Positions 17,436 to 26,691 of a stretch of DNA of 64,000 nucleotides are shown one piece after another (within the stretch, counting starts at the first letter, position 1; each line of letters begins with the position of its first letter). Under the pieces are notes generated by a model, which saw nothing but the letters and a program-made list of their open reading frames with translations, did not search any database and was not told the DNA's origin. Where the stretch lies: NCBI RefSeq assembly GCF_000419525.1, contig NZ_ATTE01000001.1, forward strand, positions 4,942,001 to 5,006,000, written 5' to 3'. The stretch comes from Leucothrix mucor DSM 2157 (GTDB taxonomy: Bacteria > Pseudomonadota > Gammaproteobacteria > Thiotrichales > Thiotrichaceae). The translations under genes were made by a program, and so were the position numbers.

Positions 17436-18004
17436 GCTTCTTGATGGCAGCTGCGATAAAGGATTTTTACTGAGAAGCTATTCACGGTTAGATAGTCTTT
17501 TTGCTCTGGCGTGCTGCGTATTAAAGCACTGGCTTTCAGGCGCAAAATACTGTCACTGCCACAAGCGGCCCATTGCTCGGTTTTATTCGATACGGTCAGG
17601 TTGTCGTGGGTACTGGCTTCAAGTACGGCTGATTTTTCGGTAAAAGGATCTGCTGAAAAGCCTGCGCTAACGCTGATATCACCACTGGAAGCATCGCCCA
17701 ATGAAGCAAAGGCATGCATCGTTGTCTCGCCAACCCCGATTTGATAGCCCGCTGGCACACTAACACCGACCGCAATATCACACTTCTTACGCTCCAATTC
17801 TTGCTGATCGGTGGCGCTGCTTAAGTGAAAGGCTTTGGGAATAATGGTCAGTGAGTCCGGTGTTAATTTAACCACGGTATCGCTATCGGCTTCGCAGCCA
17901 TTACCTGCATAACCGACTTCGCCAAACTTGGCTTGGCTACCGCTAAAACCGATAGCGGGGACTAAGGCGACAAGTAAGGCGAGTTGTGCAATCTGGTATT
18001 TCAT
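17432..18004 (-). CDS. secreted protein, DUF4360-like
   Basis: 190 aa from ATG 18004, chosen because aaagga lies just upstream and a signal peptide follows directly (MKYQIAQLALLVALVPAIGF). The mature part has GNGCEADSDTVVKLTPDSLTI-like and KKCDIAVGVSVPAGYQIGV-like segments resembling DUF4360, a family of small exported beta-rich proteins. The four cysteines visible (two early, AACGS, and YRSCHQ) probably pair in the periplasm. Function unknown. Its stop overlaps the LysR stop by four bases in convergent orientation. Confidence 0.6.
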   Translation of the reverse strand: MKYQIAQLALLVALVPAIGFSGSQAKFGEVGYAGNGCEADSDTVVKLTPDSLTIIPKAFHLSSATDQQELERKKCDIAVGVSVPAGYQIGVGETTMHAFASLGDASSGDISVSAGFSADPFTEKSAVLEASTHDNLTVSNKTEQWAACGSDSILRLKASALIRSTPEQKDYLTVNSFSVKILYRSCHQEA

Positions 18005-18114
18005 GAGTCTGTTCCTTTGCTGATGTGCAAAGTTTGACAGAGGATAGTTGGCCAAGTTCTTCGATGTACCGGTCCTATTGAAAATATAAATGAGCGCTCA
18101 ATAATTACGGCGAT

Positions 18115-18795
18115 TTATTGAATGCTTAACAGCAAGTCCGGCAGTTCACTGAGTGACTGCACAATGTAATCAGGCTCCGATAGCGCAATATCTTCGCCAT
18201 GGTTATAGCCGTAGGGTACTCCAACGACCCGTATTCCCGCTGCTTTAGCTGCTGCAATATCATGGCGCGAATCACCCACCATCAAGCACTGATCAATGTT
18301 GACTTGCTGAATGCTTGCCACGTGTAGTAAGGGAAGTGGATCGGGTTTTTTGCGCTCCAGCGTGTCGCCACCAATGATTTGATCAAATATGTCAATAATT
18401 TGTAAATGCCGTAATAAGGTTTTTGTAAATTCTTCGGCTTTATTGGTAATGCAGGCAACCTTATAGCCTTGAGACTTGAGTGTTTTTAATGTCTCCACGA
18501 CGCCATCATAAAAAGTCGTGAACTGGCAAACGTTATTGCCATAGTACTCCCAAAAAATAGGTATGGCTTTTTCGTAAAGTTCAGGATCAGGCTCTTTATG
18601 CATATCTTGCGTTAAGATTCTTTTTATCAAGGTAAACAAGCCATTACCAATATAGTCACGTGTTTTGTCAATACCGCATAAGGGCAAACCCAAACGCTCC
18701 AAAGTGCGGTCAGCGCTCCAGGCTAAGTCGGGAATCGAGTCGACTAAAGTGCCATCTAAGTCGAACATGACCAGCTTAATTTTGGATTGTGTCAT
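18115..18795 (-). CDS. gph: phosphoglycolate phosphatase (HAD family)
   Basis: 226 aa. HAD motifs in order: FDLDGTLVDS (nucleophile Asp and acid/base Asp), the cap domain with IGNGLFTLIKR typical of Gph, VACITNKAEE (motif II), KKPDPLPL (motif III Lys) and MVGDSRHDIAAAKAAG (motif IV). It removes 2-phosphoglycolate formed by DNA-end repair or by Rubisco. Monocistronic here. Other HAD phosphatases share the motifs, but the IGNGL cap motif supports Gph. Confidence 0.88.
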   Translation of the reverse strand: MTQSKIKLVMFDLDGTLVDSIPDLAWSADRTLERLGLPLCGIDKTRDYIGNGLFTLIKRILTQDMHKEPDPELYEKAIPIFWEYYGNNVCQFTTFYDGVVETLKTLKSQGYKVACITNKAEEFTKTLLRHLQIIDIFDQIIGGDTLERKKPDPLPLLHVASIQQVNIDQCLMVGDSRHDIAAAKAAGIRVVGVPYGYNHGEDIALSEPDYIVQSLSELPDLLLSIQ

Positions 18796-19014
18796 TAGGG
18801 GAGTCCTGAGGCTAAAAAGGGATTATGTCACGTGGCTTTATTTATTCGGTCTGCAATACAAATTCTATCTAAAATTTGTAAAAAGTGATATTCATCTATA
18901 AGTGCCACGTCATTCTACAGGAATTGACCGGATAACTGACAAGCCTGAGCGTGCTTAACTAGTGATGCGGCGGAGGAAGTCGGTGGCGCCAAAAATTTTT
19001 CAGGAGAACCATGT

Positions 19015-20580
19015 ATGAAGATTTCAGTACCAAAGGAGGTTGTCAGTGGCGAACGACGCGTCGCGACAACTCCTGAAGTGGTCACTCAACTACTGAAGCT
19101 TGGATATAGTGTTGAGATTGAGTCCGGTGCGGGCGAAGCGGCCAACTTTAGTGATGCAGCCTATCAGGAAGCCGGTGCCAGCATTGCCGCCAGCAAGCAC
19201 GATTGCTGGCACGATGCCGATATTATCCTGAAGGTGAATAAGCCGGATGAGAACGAAGAAGAGTATTTTAAGTCCGGACAAACACTGATTAGTTTTTTCT
19301 GGCCTGCGCAAAATGAAGCTTTGCTGCAGCGCTTGGCTGATAAAAATGTGAATGTGATTGCCATGGATGCGGTCCCCCGCATTTCCCGTGCTCAGAAGAT
19401 GGATGCGCTGAGCTCGATGGCCAATATCGCGGGCTATCGTGCCGTGGTTGAAGCCTCGAATCATTTTGGGCGCTTCTTTACGGGTCAGATCACCGCAGCC
19501 GGTAAAATTCCACCAGCTAAAGTCTTAGTGATTGGTGCCGGTGTAGCAGGCTTATCTGCAATTGGTGCGGCTAGCAGCATGGGTGCGATTGTTCGCTCAT
19601 TCGATACTCGTCCCGAAGTGAAGGAGCAAGTTGAAAGCATGGGCGCTGAGTTCCTGTTATTGGAATTCGAAGCGGATGAAGCCGGTGGCACCACTGGCGG
19701 CTACGCAAAAACCATGAGTAAAGAATTTATTGATGCCGAAATGGCGCTGTTCCGTGAGCAAGCCAAAGAAGTCGATATCATTATTACCACCGCACTGATT
19801 CCCGGTAGACCCGCGCCTAAGTTGATTTTGGCGGATATGGTTGAGCTGATGAAACCCGGTAGCGTGATTGTTGATCTGGCAGCAGAGCAGGGCGGCAACT
19901 GTGAGTTGACCGAGCCTGGCGAAGTGGTGGTAAAGCATGGCGTGACGCTCATCGGTTATACCGACCTCACCAGCCGATTAGCGACTCAATCCAGTCAGCT
20001 ATACGGCACTAACTTACGCCACATGCTGGCCGACTTAACACCCGAGAAAGACGGCAATATCGTCCATAATATGCAGGATGATGTCATCCGTGGTGCAACC
20101 GTTACCAAAGCCGGCAAGATTACTTGGCCACCACCAGCGATTAGCGTGTCGGCAGCGCCTGCAGCAAAGGCTGCACCTGCGGCAGTTGCTGAGCCAACCA
20201 AGGCCGAGCTTAAAGCGATTGCCAAAAAGAAAGCGACGACTACCTTGGTGAGTATTTTCCTAATGATTGGCTTTTTGCTATGGGTAGGTTCAGTTGCACC
20301 GCCTGCATTTATGAGTCATTTGATCGTATTTGTGCTGGCGATTTTTGTTGGCTGGCAGGTGATTTGGAATGTTTCGCCATCCTTACACACGCCGCTAATG
20401 AGTGTCACCAATGCGATCTCAGGGATTATTGTGATCGGGGCTGTGCTGCAGATTGGGTCATCCTCATTCATTGTCTCGTTTCTGGCGGCGATTGCCGTGT
20501 TGATCGCGAGTATCAATATTGCCGGTGGTTTTTTAGTGACGCAGCGTATGTTGCGCATGTTCAGTCGTGAGGAGGATTAA
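19015..20580 (+). CDS. pntA: NAD(P) transhydrogenase subunit alpha
   Basis: 521 aa. Membrane proton-translocating transhydrogenase, which uses the proton gradient to make NADPH from NADH. N-terminal domain I binds NAD(H): [19 protein letters not shown] and [22 protein letters not shown]. An Ala/Lys-rich linker (residues ~380-405) leads into four hydrophobic segments at the C-terminus ([18 protein letters not shown] onward). Followed after three bases by pntB. A soluble transhydrogenase (sthA at 55655) is also present, so the cell can adjust NADPH both ways. Confidence 0.96.
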   Translation: MKISVPKEVVSGERRVATTPEVVTQLLKLGYSVEIESGAGEAANFSDAAYQEAGASIAASKHDCWHDADIILKVNKPDENEEEYFKSGQTLISFFWPAQNEALLQRLADKNVNVIAMDAVPRISRAQKMDALSSMANIAGYRAVVEASNHFGRFFTGQITAAGKIPPAKVLVIGAGVAGLSAIGAASSMGAIVRSFDTRPEVKEQVESMGAEFLLLEFEADEAGGTTGGYAKTMSKEFIDAEMALFREQAKEVDIIITTALIPGRPAPKLILADMVELMKPGSVIVDLAAEQGGNCELTEPGEVVVKHGVTLIGYTDLTSRLATQSSQLYGTNLRHMLADLTPEKDGNIVHNMQDDVIRGATVTKAGKITWPPPAISVSAAPAAKAAPAAVAEPTKAELKAIAKKKATTTLVSIFLMIGFLLWVGSVAPPAFMSHLIVFVLAIFVGWQVIWNVSPSLHTPLMSVTNAISGIIVIGAVLQIGSSSFIVSFLAAIAVLIASINIAGGFLVTQRMLRMFSREED

Positions 20581-20583
20581 GTC

Positions 20584-21975
20584 ATGATGAATGGCGTAGT
20601 AGTCGCGTCCTATATAGGCGCAAGTATCTTATTTATCCTAAGTTTAAGTGGGCTTAGCAAGCAGGAAACCGCCCGCCGTGGAAACCTATACGGCATGCTG
20701 GGAATGGGCTTGGCAATCATTGCTACCATTCTGAGTAATCGAGTTGAGAGCTATATTTTACTGATTGTGATGATGGTGATTGGTGGCTCGATTGGTGCGG
20801 TACTGGCCAAGAGGGTTGAAATGACCGCGATGCCTGAGCTGGTGGCGGTACTTCACAGCTTTGTGGGAATGGCGGCCGTGCTGGTGGGTATTGCCAGTTA
20901 TCTCGACCCCAATATGCACTTCACCGGTGCTGAGAAAACCATTCACGAAGTTGAAATTGTATTGGGTGTGTTTATCGGTGCGGTCACCTTTACCGGTTCG
21001 GTGGTTGCCTTTGGTAAGCTCAAGGGGCTGCTATCAAGCAAACCGCTAGTATTTAGCAGCCGTCATTACGTGAATCTGGGCTTGGTTGTCTTCTCAGTCA
21101 TTCTGGCTGCGGTATTCCTATCCAGCGATAGTGTTGGCATGTCGATGTTTGCGCTAGTGTTAGTTATGTTGCTGGCCTTTGTCTTCGGTGCCTTGTTGGT
21201 TATGGCGATTGGTGGCGCGGATATGCCTGTGGTTATCTCGATGCTAAACAGCTATTCAGGCTGGGCCGCAGCCGCCACTGGTTTTATGTTGGCAAATGAC
21301 CTGTTGATTGTGGTGGGTGCATTGGTGGGTTCCAGTGGTGCGATCCTGAGTTACATTATGTGTCAGGCCATGAATCGCAAATTCCTAAGCGTGATTATGG
21401 GTGGTTTTGGTAATACGCCAGCAGGTGCTGCAGATGATAGCGAGATTGCTGGTGAAATTACCGAAATCAAAGCCGATGAAACCGCTGAGCTATTAAAAGA
21501 TGCTAAAGAGGTCGTGATTGTGCCGGGCTATGGTATGGCGGTTGCTCATGCACAGCATCCGGTATCAGAGATGACTAAGCGCTTGCGGGCTAATGGCACC
21601 AATGTGCGCTTTGCAATTCATCCCGTCGCCGGTCGTATGCCAGGTCATATGAATGTGTTGCTGGCCGAGGCCAAAGTACCGTATGACATCGTGCTGGAAA
21701 TGGACGAGATCAATGACGAGTTTCCGGAAGTCGATGTAGTCATGGTGATCGGTGCGAATGACATTGTGAATCCATCCGCGAAGGATAATCCAAATAGCCC
21801 GATTGCGGGTATGCCAGTACTGGAAGTTTGGAATGCGAAAACCACGATTGTATCAAAGCGTTCAATGGCATCGGGTTATGCAGGTGTCGAGAACCCTCTG
21901 TTCTACAAAGAAAACTCGCGCATGTTATTTGGCGATGCGAAAGATAGTGTAAATGAGATTCTGAAGCGCTTGTAA
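20584..21975 (+). CDS. pntB: NAD(P) transhydrogenase subunit beta
   Basis: 463 aa. Domain II membrane part (about nine hydrophobic segments, residues 1-265, including the proton-channel His in [18 protein letters not shown]) followed by NADP(H)-binding domain III ([37 protein letters not shown], and [13 protein letters not shown]). Complete length. Co-transcribed with pntA and followed by a strong hairpin. Confidence 0.96.
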   Translation: MMNGVVVASYIGASILFILSLSGLSKQETARRGNLYGMLGMGLAIIATILSNRVESYILLIVMMVIGGSIGAVLAKRVEMTAMPELVAVLHSFVGMAAVLVGIASYLDPNMHFTGAEKTIHEVEIVLGVFIGAVTFTGSVVAFGKLKGLLSSKPLVFSSRHYVNLGLVVFSVILAAVFLSSDSVGMSMFALVLVMLLAFVFGALLVMAIGGADMPVVISMLNSYSGWAAAATGFMLANDLLIVVGALVGSSGAILSYIMCQAMNRKFLSVIMGGFGNTPAGAADDSEIAGEITEIKADETAELLKDAKEVVIVPGYGMAVAHAQHPVSEMTKRLRANGTNVRFAIHPVAGRMPGHMNVLLAEAKVPYDIVLEMDEINDEFPEVDVVMVIGANDIVNPSAKDNPNSPIAGMPVLEVWNAKTTIVSKRSMASGYAGVENPLFYKENSRMLFGDAKDSVNEILKRL

Positions 21976-22002
21976 GCGTGGTAGGATCTAAGCGGTAAAA
22001 AG

Positions 22003-22039
22003 CTGCGGCGACAATGATTGTAGGGATCGGTCGCCGCAG
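22003..22039. terminator. hairpin after pntB
   Basis: A perfect 10-bp GC-rich stem CTGCGGCGAC / GTCGCCGCAG with a 17-base loop lies in the convergent gap between pntB and the Sel1-repeat gene. It probably serves both. No T-run. Confidence 0.65.
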
Positions 22040-22052
22040 TGATCCGGATCAA

Positions 22053-22826
22053 TTAATGCAAATGACCGGGGGTTGTAAACGTTGTCATTTTCGGCGCTTG
22101 ATCGCCGAGTATCATATTAACTTCTGACTCATAGCCATAGGCTGCTGCAATGGCCAGCCAGTATTCTGCACGCGTCATATCAGCGGCAATGTTAGCCTCG
22201 CCGTGTAAATACAGCTCACCTAAGTCGAGAGCAACATACGGGTCTTGAGTTACTGCAAGGTTAAACCAGAAGGCGGCCTTGTCTGCTTCTCCGAAGTATT
22301 TCAGATAGACAATACCCAGATTGATTTTCATTAGTGCATGGCCACCCGTTGCGGCAGTCAGTAGCAAGTCTTCAGCGTGCTTGAGATTTTGCGGTACGCA
22401 GTTGCTGCCCTGAGATAAGATCATTCCCAGATTATAAATGCTGTGCATATTGCCTTGATCGGCAGATTCGCGGTACAGCGCAACGGCTGCTGAATTATCG
22501 ACGGGTAAGCCGCCCTCACCAAACTCATACATCACGGCTAAGCGCTCTTTGGCAGGGGCAAAATTTTGCTTTACAGCCTCGCGGTACCACTGAACGGCAC
22601 CATTATAGTCACGGACATCACTAATGCACTGCATTAAAACGCCGGTGTTGTGTTGAAAGGCGCGGTCGCCTTTTTCGGCTAGCTTGATAAAAGAGCCAAG
22701 TGCTGGATTATAGTTGTTAGAGCGTATGCAGGCTTCGGTGATTTTCCTAGCCTGAGTGTGCTCGATATTGCTCTCGTCGAACTGTAAATAGAGTTCACAG
22801 ATTCGTGAGTTATTCTCAGTATTCAT
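22053..22826 (-). CDS. Sel1-like repeat (SLR) protein
   Basis: 257 aa made of ~36-residue helical hairpins of the Sel1/TPR-like type. Clear units are AVQWYREAVKQNFAPAKERLAVMYEFGEGG, AVALYRESADQGNMHSIYNLGMILSQGSN and AEDLLLTAATGGHALMKINLGIVYLK. Such proteins are protein-interaction scaffolds. There is no signal peptide, so it is probably cytoplasmic. It precedes the histidine-kinase cluster on the same strand but is separated by ~140 bases. Specific partner unknown. Confidence 0.85.
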   Translation of the reverse strand: MNTENNSRICELYLQFDESNIEHTQARKITEACIRSNNYNPALGSFIKLAEKGDRAFQHNTGVLMQCISDVRDYNGAVQWYREAVKQNFAPAKERLAVMYEFGEGGLPVDNSAAVALYRESADQGNMHSIYNLGMILSQGSNCVPQNLKHAEDLLLTAATGGHALMKINLGIVYLKYFGEADKAAFWFNLAVTQDPYVALDLGELYLHGEANIAADMTRAEYWLAIAAAYGYESEVNMILGDQAPKMTTFTTPGHLH

Positions 22827-22964
22827 TTATTTACTCCCCAGTAATAAGATGAATTAAATGACTTGTAGCCGACGTGTGAAACGACTATTAGCTCATTTAT
22901 AGATCATCTTAAAGTGAAACAACTTAGGAGTCCTCACCCTCTAGGGTGAAAATCAGATTGGCGG

Positions 22965-24719
22965 TTAAATGTTGCGCAAAATGCGTTGAATCGCGACCCT
23001 TAAAATGGCTGGCTTTAACGGCTTGCGGAAAACACTGTGACCGGCCTTTCGTATTTCTTCCAGTCGCTCGGAGTCTGTCTCACCGGTAACCACCATGGTC
23101 GGGGTTGCGCCTAGTATGGTTTGCACCTGTTCGATCACATCACAACCGTTATAGTTCGGGCTCAAATAGTAGTCGCTGATCAGTAGCGTTTCATTGGGAT
23201 TAAAGTCATCTCGCTCATAGAGTACTTTGGCTTGGCTAATGGCTTGCTCCATAGTGGCTGCGGTAACAACCTTGCAGCCCCAGCTTTCCAGTAATACGGC
23301 CATTGAATCCAAAATGCTACGATCATCTTCAATCACTAATACCGTCAGGTTCTCCAGCGACCATTGCGCGCGCGAGCTGTCCGGTAAATTATCTTTAGCA
23401 GGCGCTTCAGCGAGGTTGAGGCCGAGCGTGAACTTGCTACCGTGCCCAGGCTCTGAGTCGAGTTGCAGTTCATGGCCTAACATTTCACATAAGCGCTTTA
23501 CAATGGATAAGCCTAAGCCCAACCCTTTAGTATTATTGGCGCGGGTTTGATCGAGCTGCACAAACTCATCAAAAATGACCTGCTGATCATCCTCAGAGAT
23601 GCCAGGGCCTGTGTCTTTAATGGTGACCGAAGCGCTATTAGCGGTGTGGCTGACCGATAAAGTGATCTCACCTTCATGAGTGTAATGCACCGCGTTACTC
23701 AGTAGGTTTGAGATAATCCGCTCCAGCAATAGCTCATCGCTGGTTACATACAAATCTTCTGGATTATCCAGCGTCAGCACCAATCCTTTACTATTGGCTT
23801 GCTCTACATAGCGGTCCAACATTTTATTGAGAATCGGGCTCAGCGCGATGGCTTCGTTATTCACTGTAAGCTGTTCTGCATCCAGCTTGGAGATATCCAG
23901 TACGCCATTTAATAGCTCGGTAATACTATCTAGTGAATGATGAATTCCCTGAAACAAGCGGGCATTGTCCGGCGTTTCGGCTTGCGATTGTAAGGTGCTT
24001 AATAGCAAGGTCACCGCTTGCAATGGTTGGCGCAGGTCGTGTCCGGCAACCGCTAGAAATTTAGCTTTGGCGACTTTTGCTTGTTCGGCTTTAATCAGTG
24101 CTTCTTTAGTCGCCCGCACTTGAGTCGTTAGTAATAAAATAAGGATGGCAACGATTGAAACCACCCCAAAGACTGATAGAACAACCAAGGTGCGGGAGTG
24201 CAGCGTGGAGCGTTTGAGGTAGGCTTGCTTCCAGTTGGTGCCAATGCGTATTTCACTCAATACTTCCAGCACAACCGGAATGATTTCCTGCTCCATGACC
24301 TGATCAAAGGCTCTCCAGGAGCCATCACCCGGCCGCAGTTGCATGACTAGTGGCTCAAGTGTTTTGAAGGCATTAAAGCTGTGTTGTAGCTTTTCATGAA
24401 TTCCCGGAATAGTTGAAAGCACCTCATTGGTTTCTCCTTTAAGGAGAATCTCAAACTTACTCCAGCAAATATCATAAACCTCTGCGACGCCCGATTTGGT
24501 TTTGAGTGGATTGCCGAGAGAGTAGCTATCAAATGCCTGCTGCGTTTGATAGATGCACAAACGCAATTGGTAGCCATTAACCACAATATGCCTGACCTTG
24601 CGCGTGTAATCGTCGGTCTCTTCGGCATGTTGCTTATAAGCGCTAAATAGCATGGCGCCAAAGGCTAATAAGACAATAAAGATCAGCAGGTAGTGCGGGG
24701 TTTTTGACGCTGAGGTCAT
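22965..24719 (-). CDS. hybrid sensor histidine kinase with C-terminal receiver
   Basis: 584 aa. TM1 at ~9-27, a ~150-residue periplasmic helical sensor region, TM2 at ~176-198, a short coiled coil, HisKA with phosphoacceptor H227 (AVAGHDLRQPLQ), HATPase with LLSNAVHYT (N box), DTGPGIS (G1) and GLGLGLSIVKRL (G2), then a receiver domain (VLVIEDDRSILDS, phospho-Asp in LLISDYYLSP, Lys in VFRKPLKP). The start codon overlaps the stop of the molybdopterin-fold gene (ATGA), so that protein is probably its sensory partner. The NarL-type regulator transcribed divergently at 25342 is the likely output. Confidence 0.93.
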   Translation of the reverse strand: MTSASKTPHYLLIFIVLLAFGAMLFSAYKQHAEETDDYTRKVRHIVVNGYQLRLCIYQTQQAFDSYSLGNPLKTKSGVAEVYDICWSKFEILLKGETNEVLSTIPGIHEKLQHSFNAFKTLEPLVMQLRPGDGSWRAFDQVMEQEIIPVVLEVLSEIRIGTNWKQAYLKRSTLHSRTLVVLSVFGVVSIVAILILLLTTQVRATKEALIKAEQAKVAKAKFLAVAGHDLRQPLQAVTLLLSTLQSQAETPDNARLFQGIHHSLDSITELLNGVLDISKLDAEQLTVNNEAIALSPILNKMLDRYVEQANSKGLVLTLDNPEDLYVTSDELLLERIISNLLSNAVHYTHEGEITLSVSHTANSASVTIKDTGPGISEDDQQVIFDEFVQLDQTRANNTKGLGLGLSIVKRLCEMLGHELQLDSEPGHGSKFTLGLNLAEAPAKDNLPDSSRAQWSLENLTVLVIEDDRSILDSMAVLLESWGCKVVTAATMEQAISQAKVLYERDDFNPNETLLISDYYLSPNYNGCDVIEQVQTILGATPTMVVTGETDSERLEEIRKAGHSVFRKPLKPAILRVAIQRILRNI

Positions 24720-25228
24720 AACACCTCAATCATGGATAGTTGCCACACGGAGCGGCTATTGATTTGCTTCTTCTTAAGTTGTTGTCGCTCATCCAATGGA
24801 TAAATCAGCCACAGCGGGCCTTTGCTGCGAATCTTCATGTATTCACCGTGATTTTTCAGCGCAATCAAGGTGCGGTGTTCATACATGTCTTCAACCGGTA
24901 CACTCGCCGAGTAGTCATCGATGCCATGCACTCTCAATTGGCCTTCAGTGACGCCAACCAGTTCAAATATTGCCTTGGCAGGGACGCCTTCAAACTGCTG
25001 TACGCCATCGGTCCAATAGGTTTCAGTGTCTAACTTGACCATGCCCAAGGCTTCCAGCATTTCGCGGTCAAAGCTGGCAATACCGTCGCCATTACTGTGT
25101 TTAATATTGCCCGTAATCGTGAGTAAAACTTTACCTTTAGGCGCGGGTAATGTGTCTGCAATGGCCGTCAACGGGAGCAGGAGTAGCATTAATACCGAGC
25201 TTAGCAACAGGTTTAACGAACTTGACAT
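24716..25228 (-). CDS. exported molybdopterin-binding-fold protein without cysteine
   Basis: 170 aa. A hydrophobic signal peptide (residues ~1-25, ending LTAIADTLPAP) leads into a fold resembling the oxidoreductase molybdopterin-binding domain of the sulfite oxidase family (VLLTITGNIKHSNGDG, FEGVPAKAIFELVGV, DDYSASVPVEDM, GPLWLIYPLDE). The sequence contains no cysteine at all, so the Cys that ligates Mo in true enzymes is missing. It is therefore more likely a ligand-sensing protein than a catalyst. Translationally coupled to the hybrid kinase; I infer it feeds the kinase's periplasmic domain. Confidence 0.75.
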   Translation of the reverse strand: MSSSLNLLLSSVLMLLLLPLTAIADTLPAPKGKVLLTITGNIKHSNGDGIASFDREMLEALGMVKLDTETYWTDGVQQFEGVPAKAIFELVGVTEGQLRVHGIDDYSASVPVEDMYEHRTLIALKNHGEYMKIRSKGPLWLIYPLDERQQLKKKQINSRSVWQLSMIEVL

Positions 25229-25341
25229 ATATATCTCCGAAGCTTGAAAATAAGATTCTCTTAGCGGCTTTCTGCGAAATTATAAGAGCATGAGGCTCTT
25301 GGTGCTAGTGGTTTTGGCGTATTCTTAATTATGGAAGATTT

Positions 25342-26004
25342 ATGAAAATAATACACGTAGATGATCATACGCTGTTTACCGAAGGCTTAAATGCAGTACT
25401 GACCCGGCATGATCCCAGCTTAGAGGTGATTAGTACGATTAGCGCGCGTGAAGCGTTGGAGATTCTTGATATTCAGAAGGCTGAGGATGATCTGGCTGAT
25501 TTGCTGCTAGTGGATTTACACATGCCAGAGCTGGATGGCTTTGCTTTTTTGCAGGCGGTTGAGCAGCGCGACTTGTATATACCGGTGGTCATTATTTCTG
25601 CCAGTGAAGACTTATGGGATATTCGTGCGGTCATGGATGCTGGTGCAACGGGCTTTATTCCTAAGACTTACAAGATCGACCAGATCGTTGGCATTTTAGA
25701 CGTGATTATGAAGGGAGAGGTGTTTCTGCCCGATGATATCCGAGCTGGCATCGCACATTTGCCCAAGCAAAAGCCGGTCGACATTATTGATCGCTTAATG
25801 GCGCACTACAATCTAAAGGCTCGCCAAGTAGAAGTGCTACGGCTCATGCAGGAAGGTTATAGCAATGATGATATTGCGACTATTATGTATTTAAGCCCCA
25901 ATACCATCAAAACTCATGTAAGCACGCTGCATAATGCCTTTGGTGTGAAAGACCGCTTTAACTGCGTGCGCTTCGCTGAAAAAGTGGGATTACTGAACCA
26001 CTGA
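25342..26004 (+). CDS. NarL/LuxR-type response regulator
   Basis: 220 aa. N-terminal receiver (IIHVDDHTLFTEGL, phospho-Asp D58 in LLVDLHMPELDG, Lys in FIPKTYKI), then a C-terminal LuxR HTH (LKARQVEVLRLMQEGYSNDDIATIMYLSPNTIKTHVSTL). Divergent from the kinase operon with ~110 bases between, so both can be controlled from this gap and this protein may autoregulate. It overlaps the convergent rhodanese gene by 15 bases. Confidence 0.93.
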   Translation: MKIIHVDDHTLFTEGLNAVLTRHDPSLEVISTISAREALEILDIQKAEDDLADLLLVDLHMPELDGFAFLQAVEQRDLYIPVVIISASEDLWDIRAVMDAGATGFIPKTYKIDQIVGILDVIMKGEVFLPDDIRAGIAHLPKQKPVDIIDRLMAHYNLKARQVEVLRLMQEGYSNDDIATIMYLSPNTIKTHVSTLHNAFGVKDRFNCVRFAEKVGLLNH

Positions 26005-26442
26005 GTCCGCAGGCTTTGCCGCGCTATCGGAGTAAGGGATAACCGCTTTGCCATCCTTAATCCAACTGTTAATCCCTCTGCTCACATTGTGAACTTGGCT
26101 GTAGCCCAGCTTACGATCTAAAAACTGACTGACCATTCCGGTTCGTCCACCGACAGCACAAATCAAAATAAACGGCTTATCTTTACCCGCAATTTTATCC
26201 AAGTCGGCAATCCACTTTTCTAAATCATAATCCCCGTTTTCATCAAACAAGGTGAGTAAATGGCTGCCCTCGATAATGCCAGTTTGCTGCCATTCTGACT
26301 TCATGCGCACATCGATGACCGGTATGCCTTGTTTAACCAGCTCCTCGGTTTTTTGGTTATCGATATTAATGATTTCAGCCTGCGCGCTCAGGCTTGAGAG
26401 TGCGAGTAGGGCGGCTAGGCTCAATGTATGAAGTAATTTCAT
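25990..26442 (-). CDS. periplasmic rhodanese-like sulfurtransferase
   Basis: About 150 aa from ATG 26442, chosen because a signal peptide begins there (MKLLHTLSLAALLALSSLSA, cleavage after AQA). One rhodanese domain follows: IPVIDVRMKSEWQQTG, then the active-site loop FILICAVGGRTGMVSQFL with the catalytic Cys, and HNVSRGINSWIKDG. Transfers sulfane sulfur or serves as a periplasmic thiol relay. No neighbour on the strand. A second, truncated rhodanese is at 43049. Confidence 0.9.
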   Translation of the reverse strand: MKLLHTLSLAALLALSSLSAQAEIINIDNQKTEELVKQGIPVIDVRMKSEWQQTGIIEGSHLLTLFDENGDYDLEKWIADLDKIAGKDKPFILICAVGGRTGMVSQFLDRKLGYSQVHNVSRGINSWIKDGKAVIPYSDSAAKPADSVVQ

Positions 26443-26637
26443 GAGGTTATTATCCGAAGTGATTATTTTATTCTCAATGATATAGGACTCACGACTTGAG
26501 GAAAACATTCCCTTTTAATGCATAAAAAGTCGCTTTTTGGTGCGCCAATCGCTTTTCCTGTTCTGTCGTGGTGCGGCGAATGCGTGACCTTGGATTACTA
26601 AAGGCTTGGCACCTTGTACCTTAACGGAATGTTAATG

Positions 26638-26654
26638 TTGGCACGCTTCATGCA
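26638..26654 (+). promoter_or_regulatory. sigma-54 promoter of urtABCDE
   Basis: TTGGCACGCTTCATGCA: GG at 26640-26641 and GC at 26652-26653 are exactly ten bases apart, with seven of seven bases matching in the -24 half and one mismatch in the -12 half (ATGCA for TTGCA). It lies 38 bases before the urtA ATG. Half-sites of the NtrC type (GGTGC near 26539 and 26570) lie upstream, but no full dyad was found. Confidence 0.75.
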
Positions 26655-26691
26655 TTGAAGCTTTCTGAGTCTATTAACCTGAGATTAAGCG

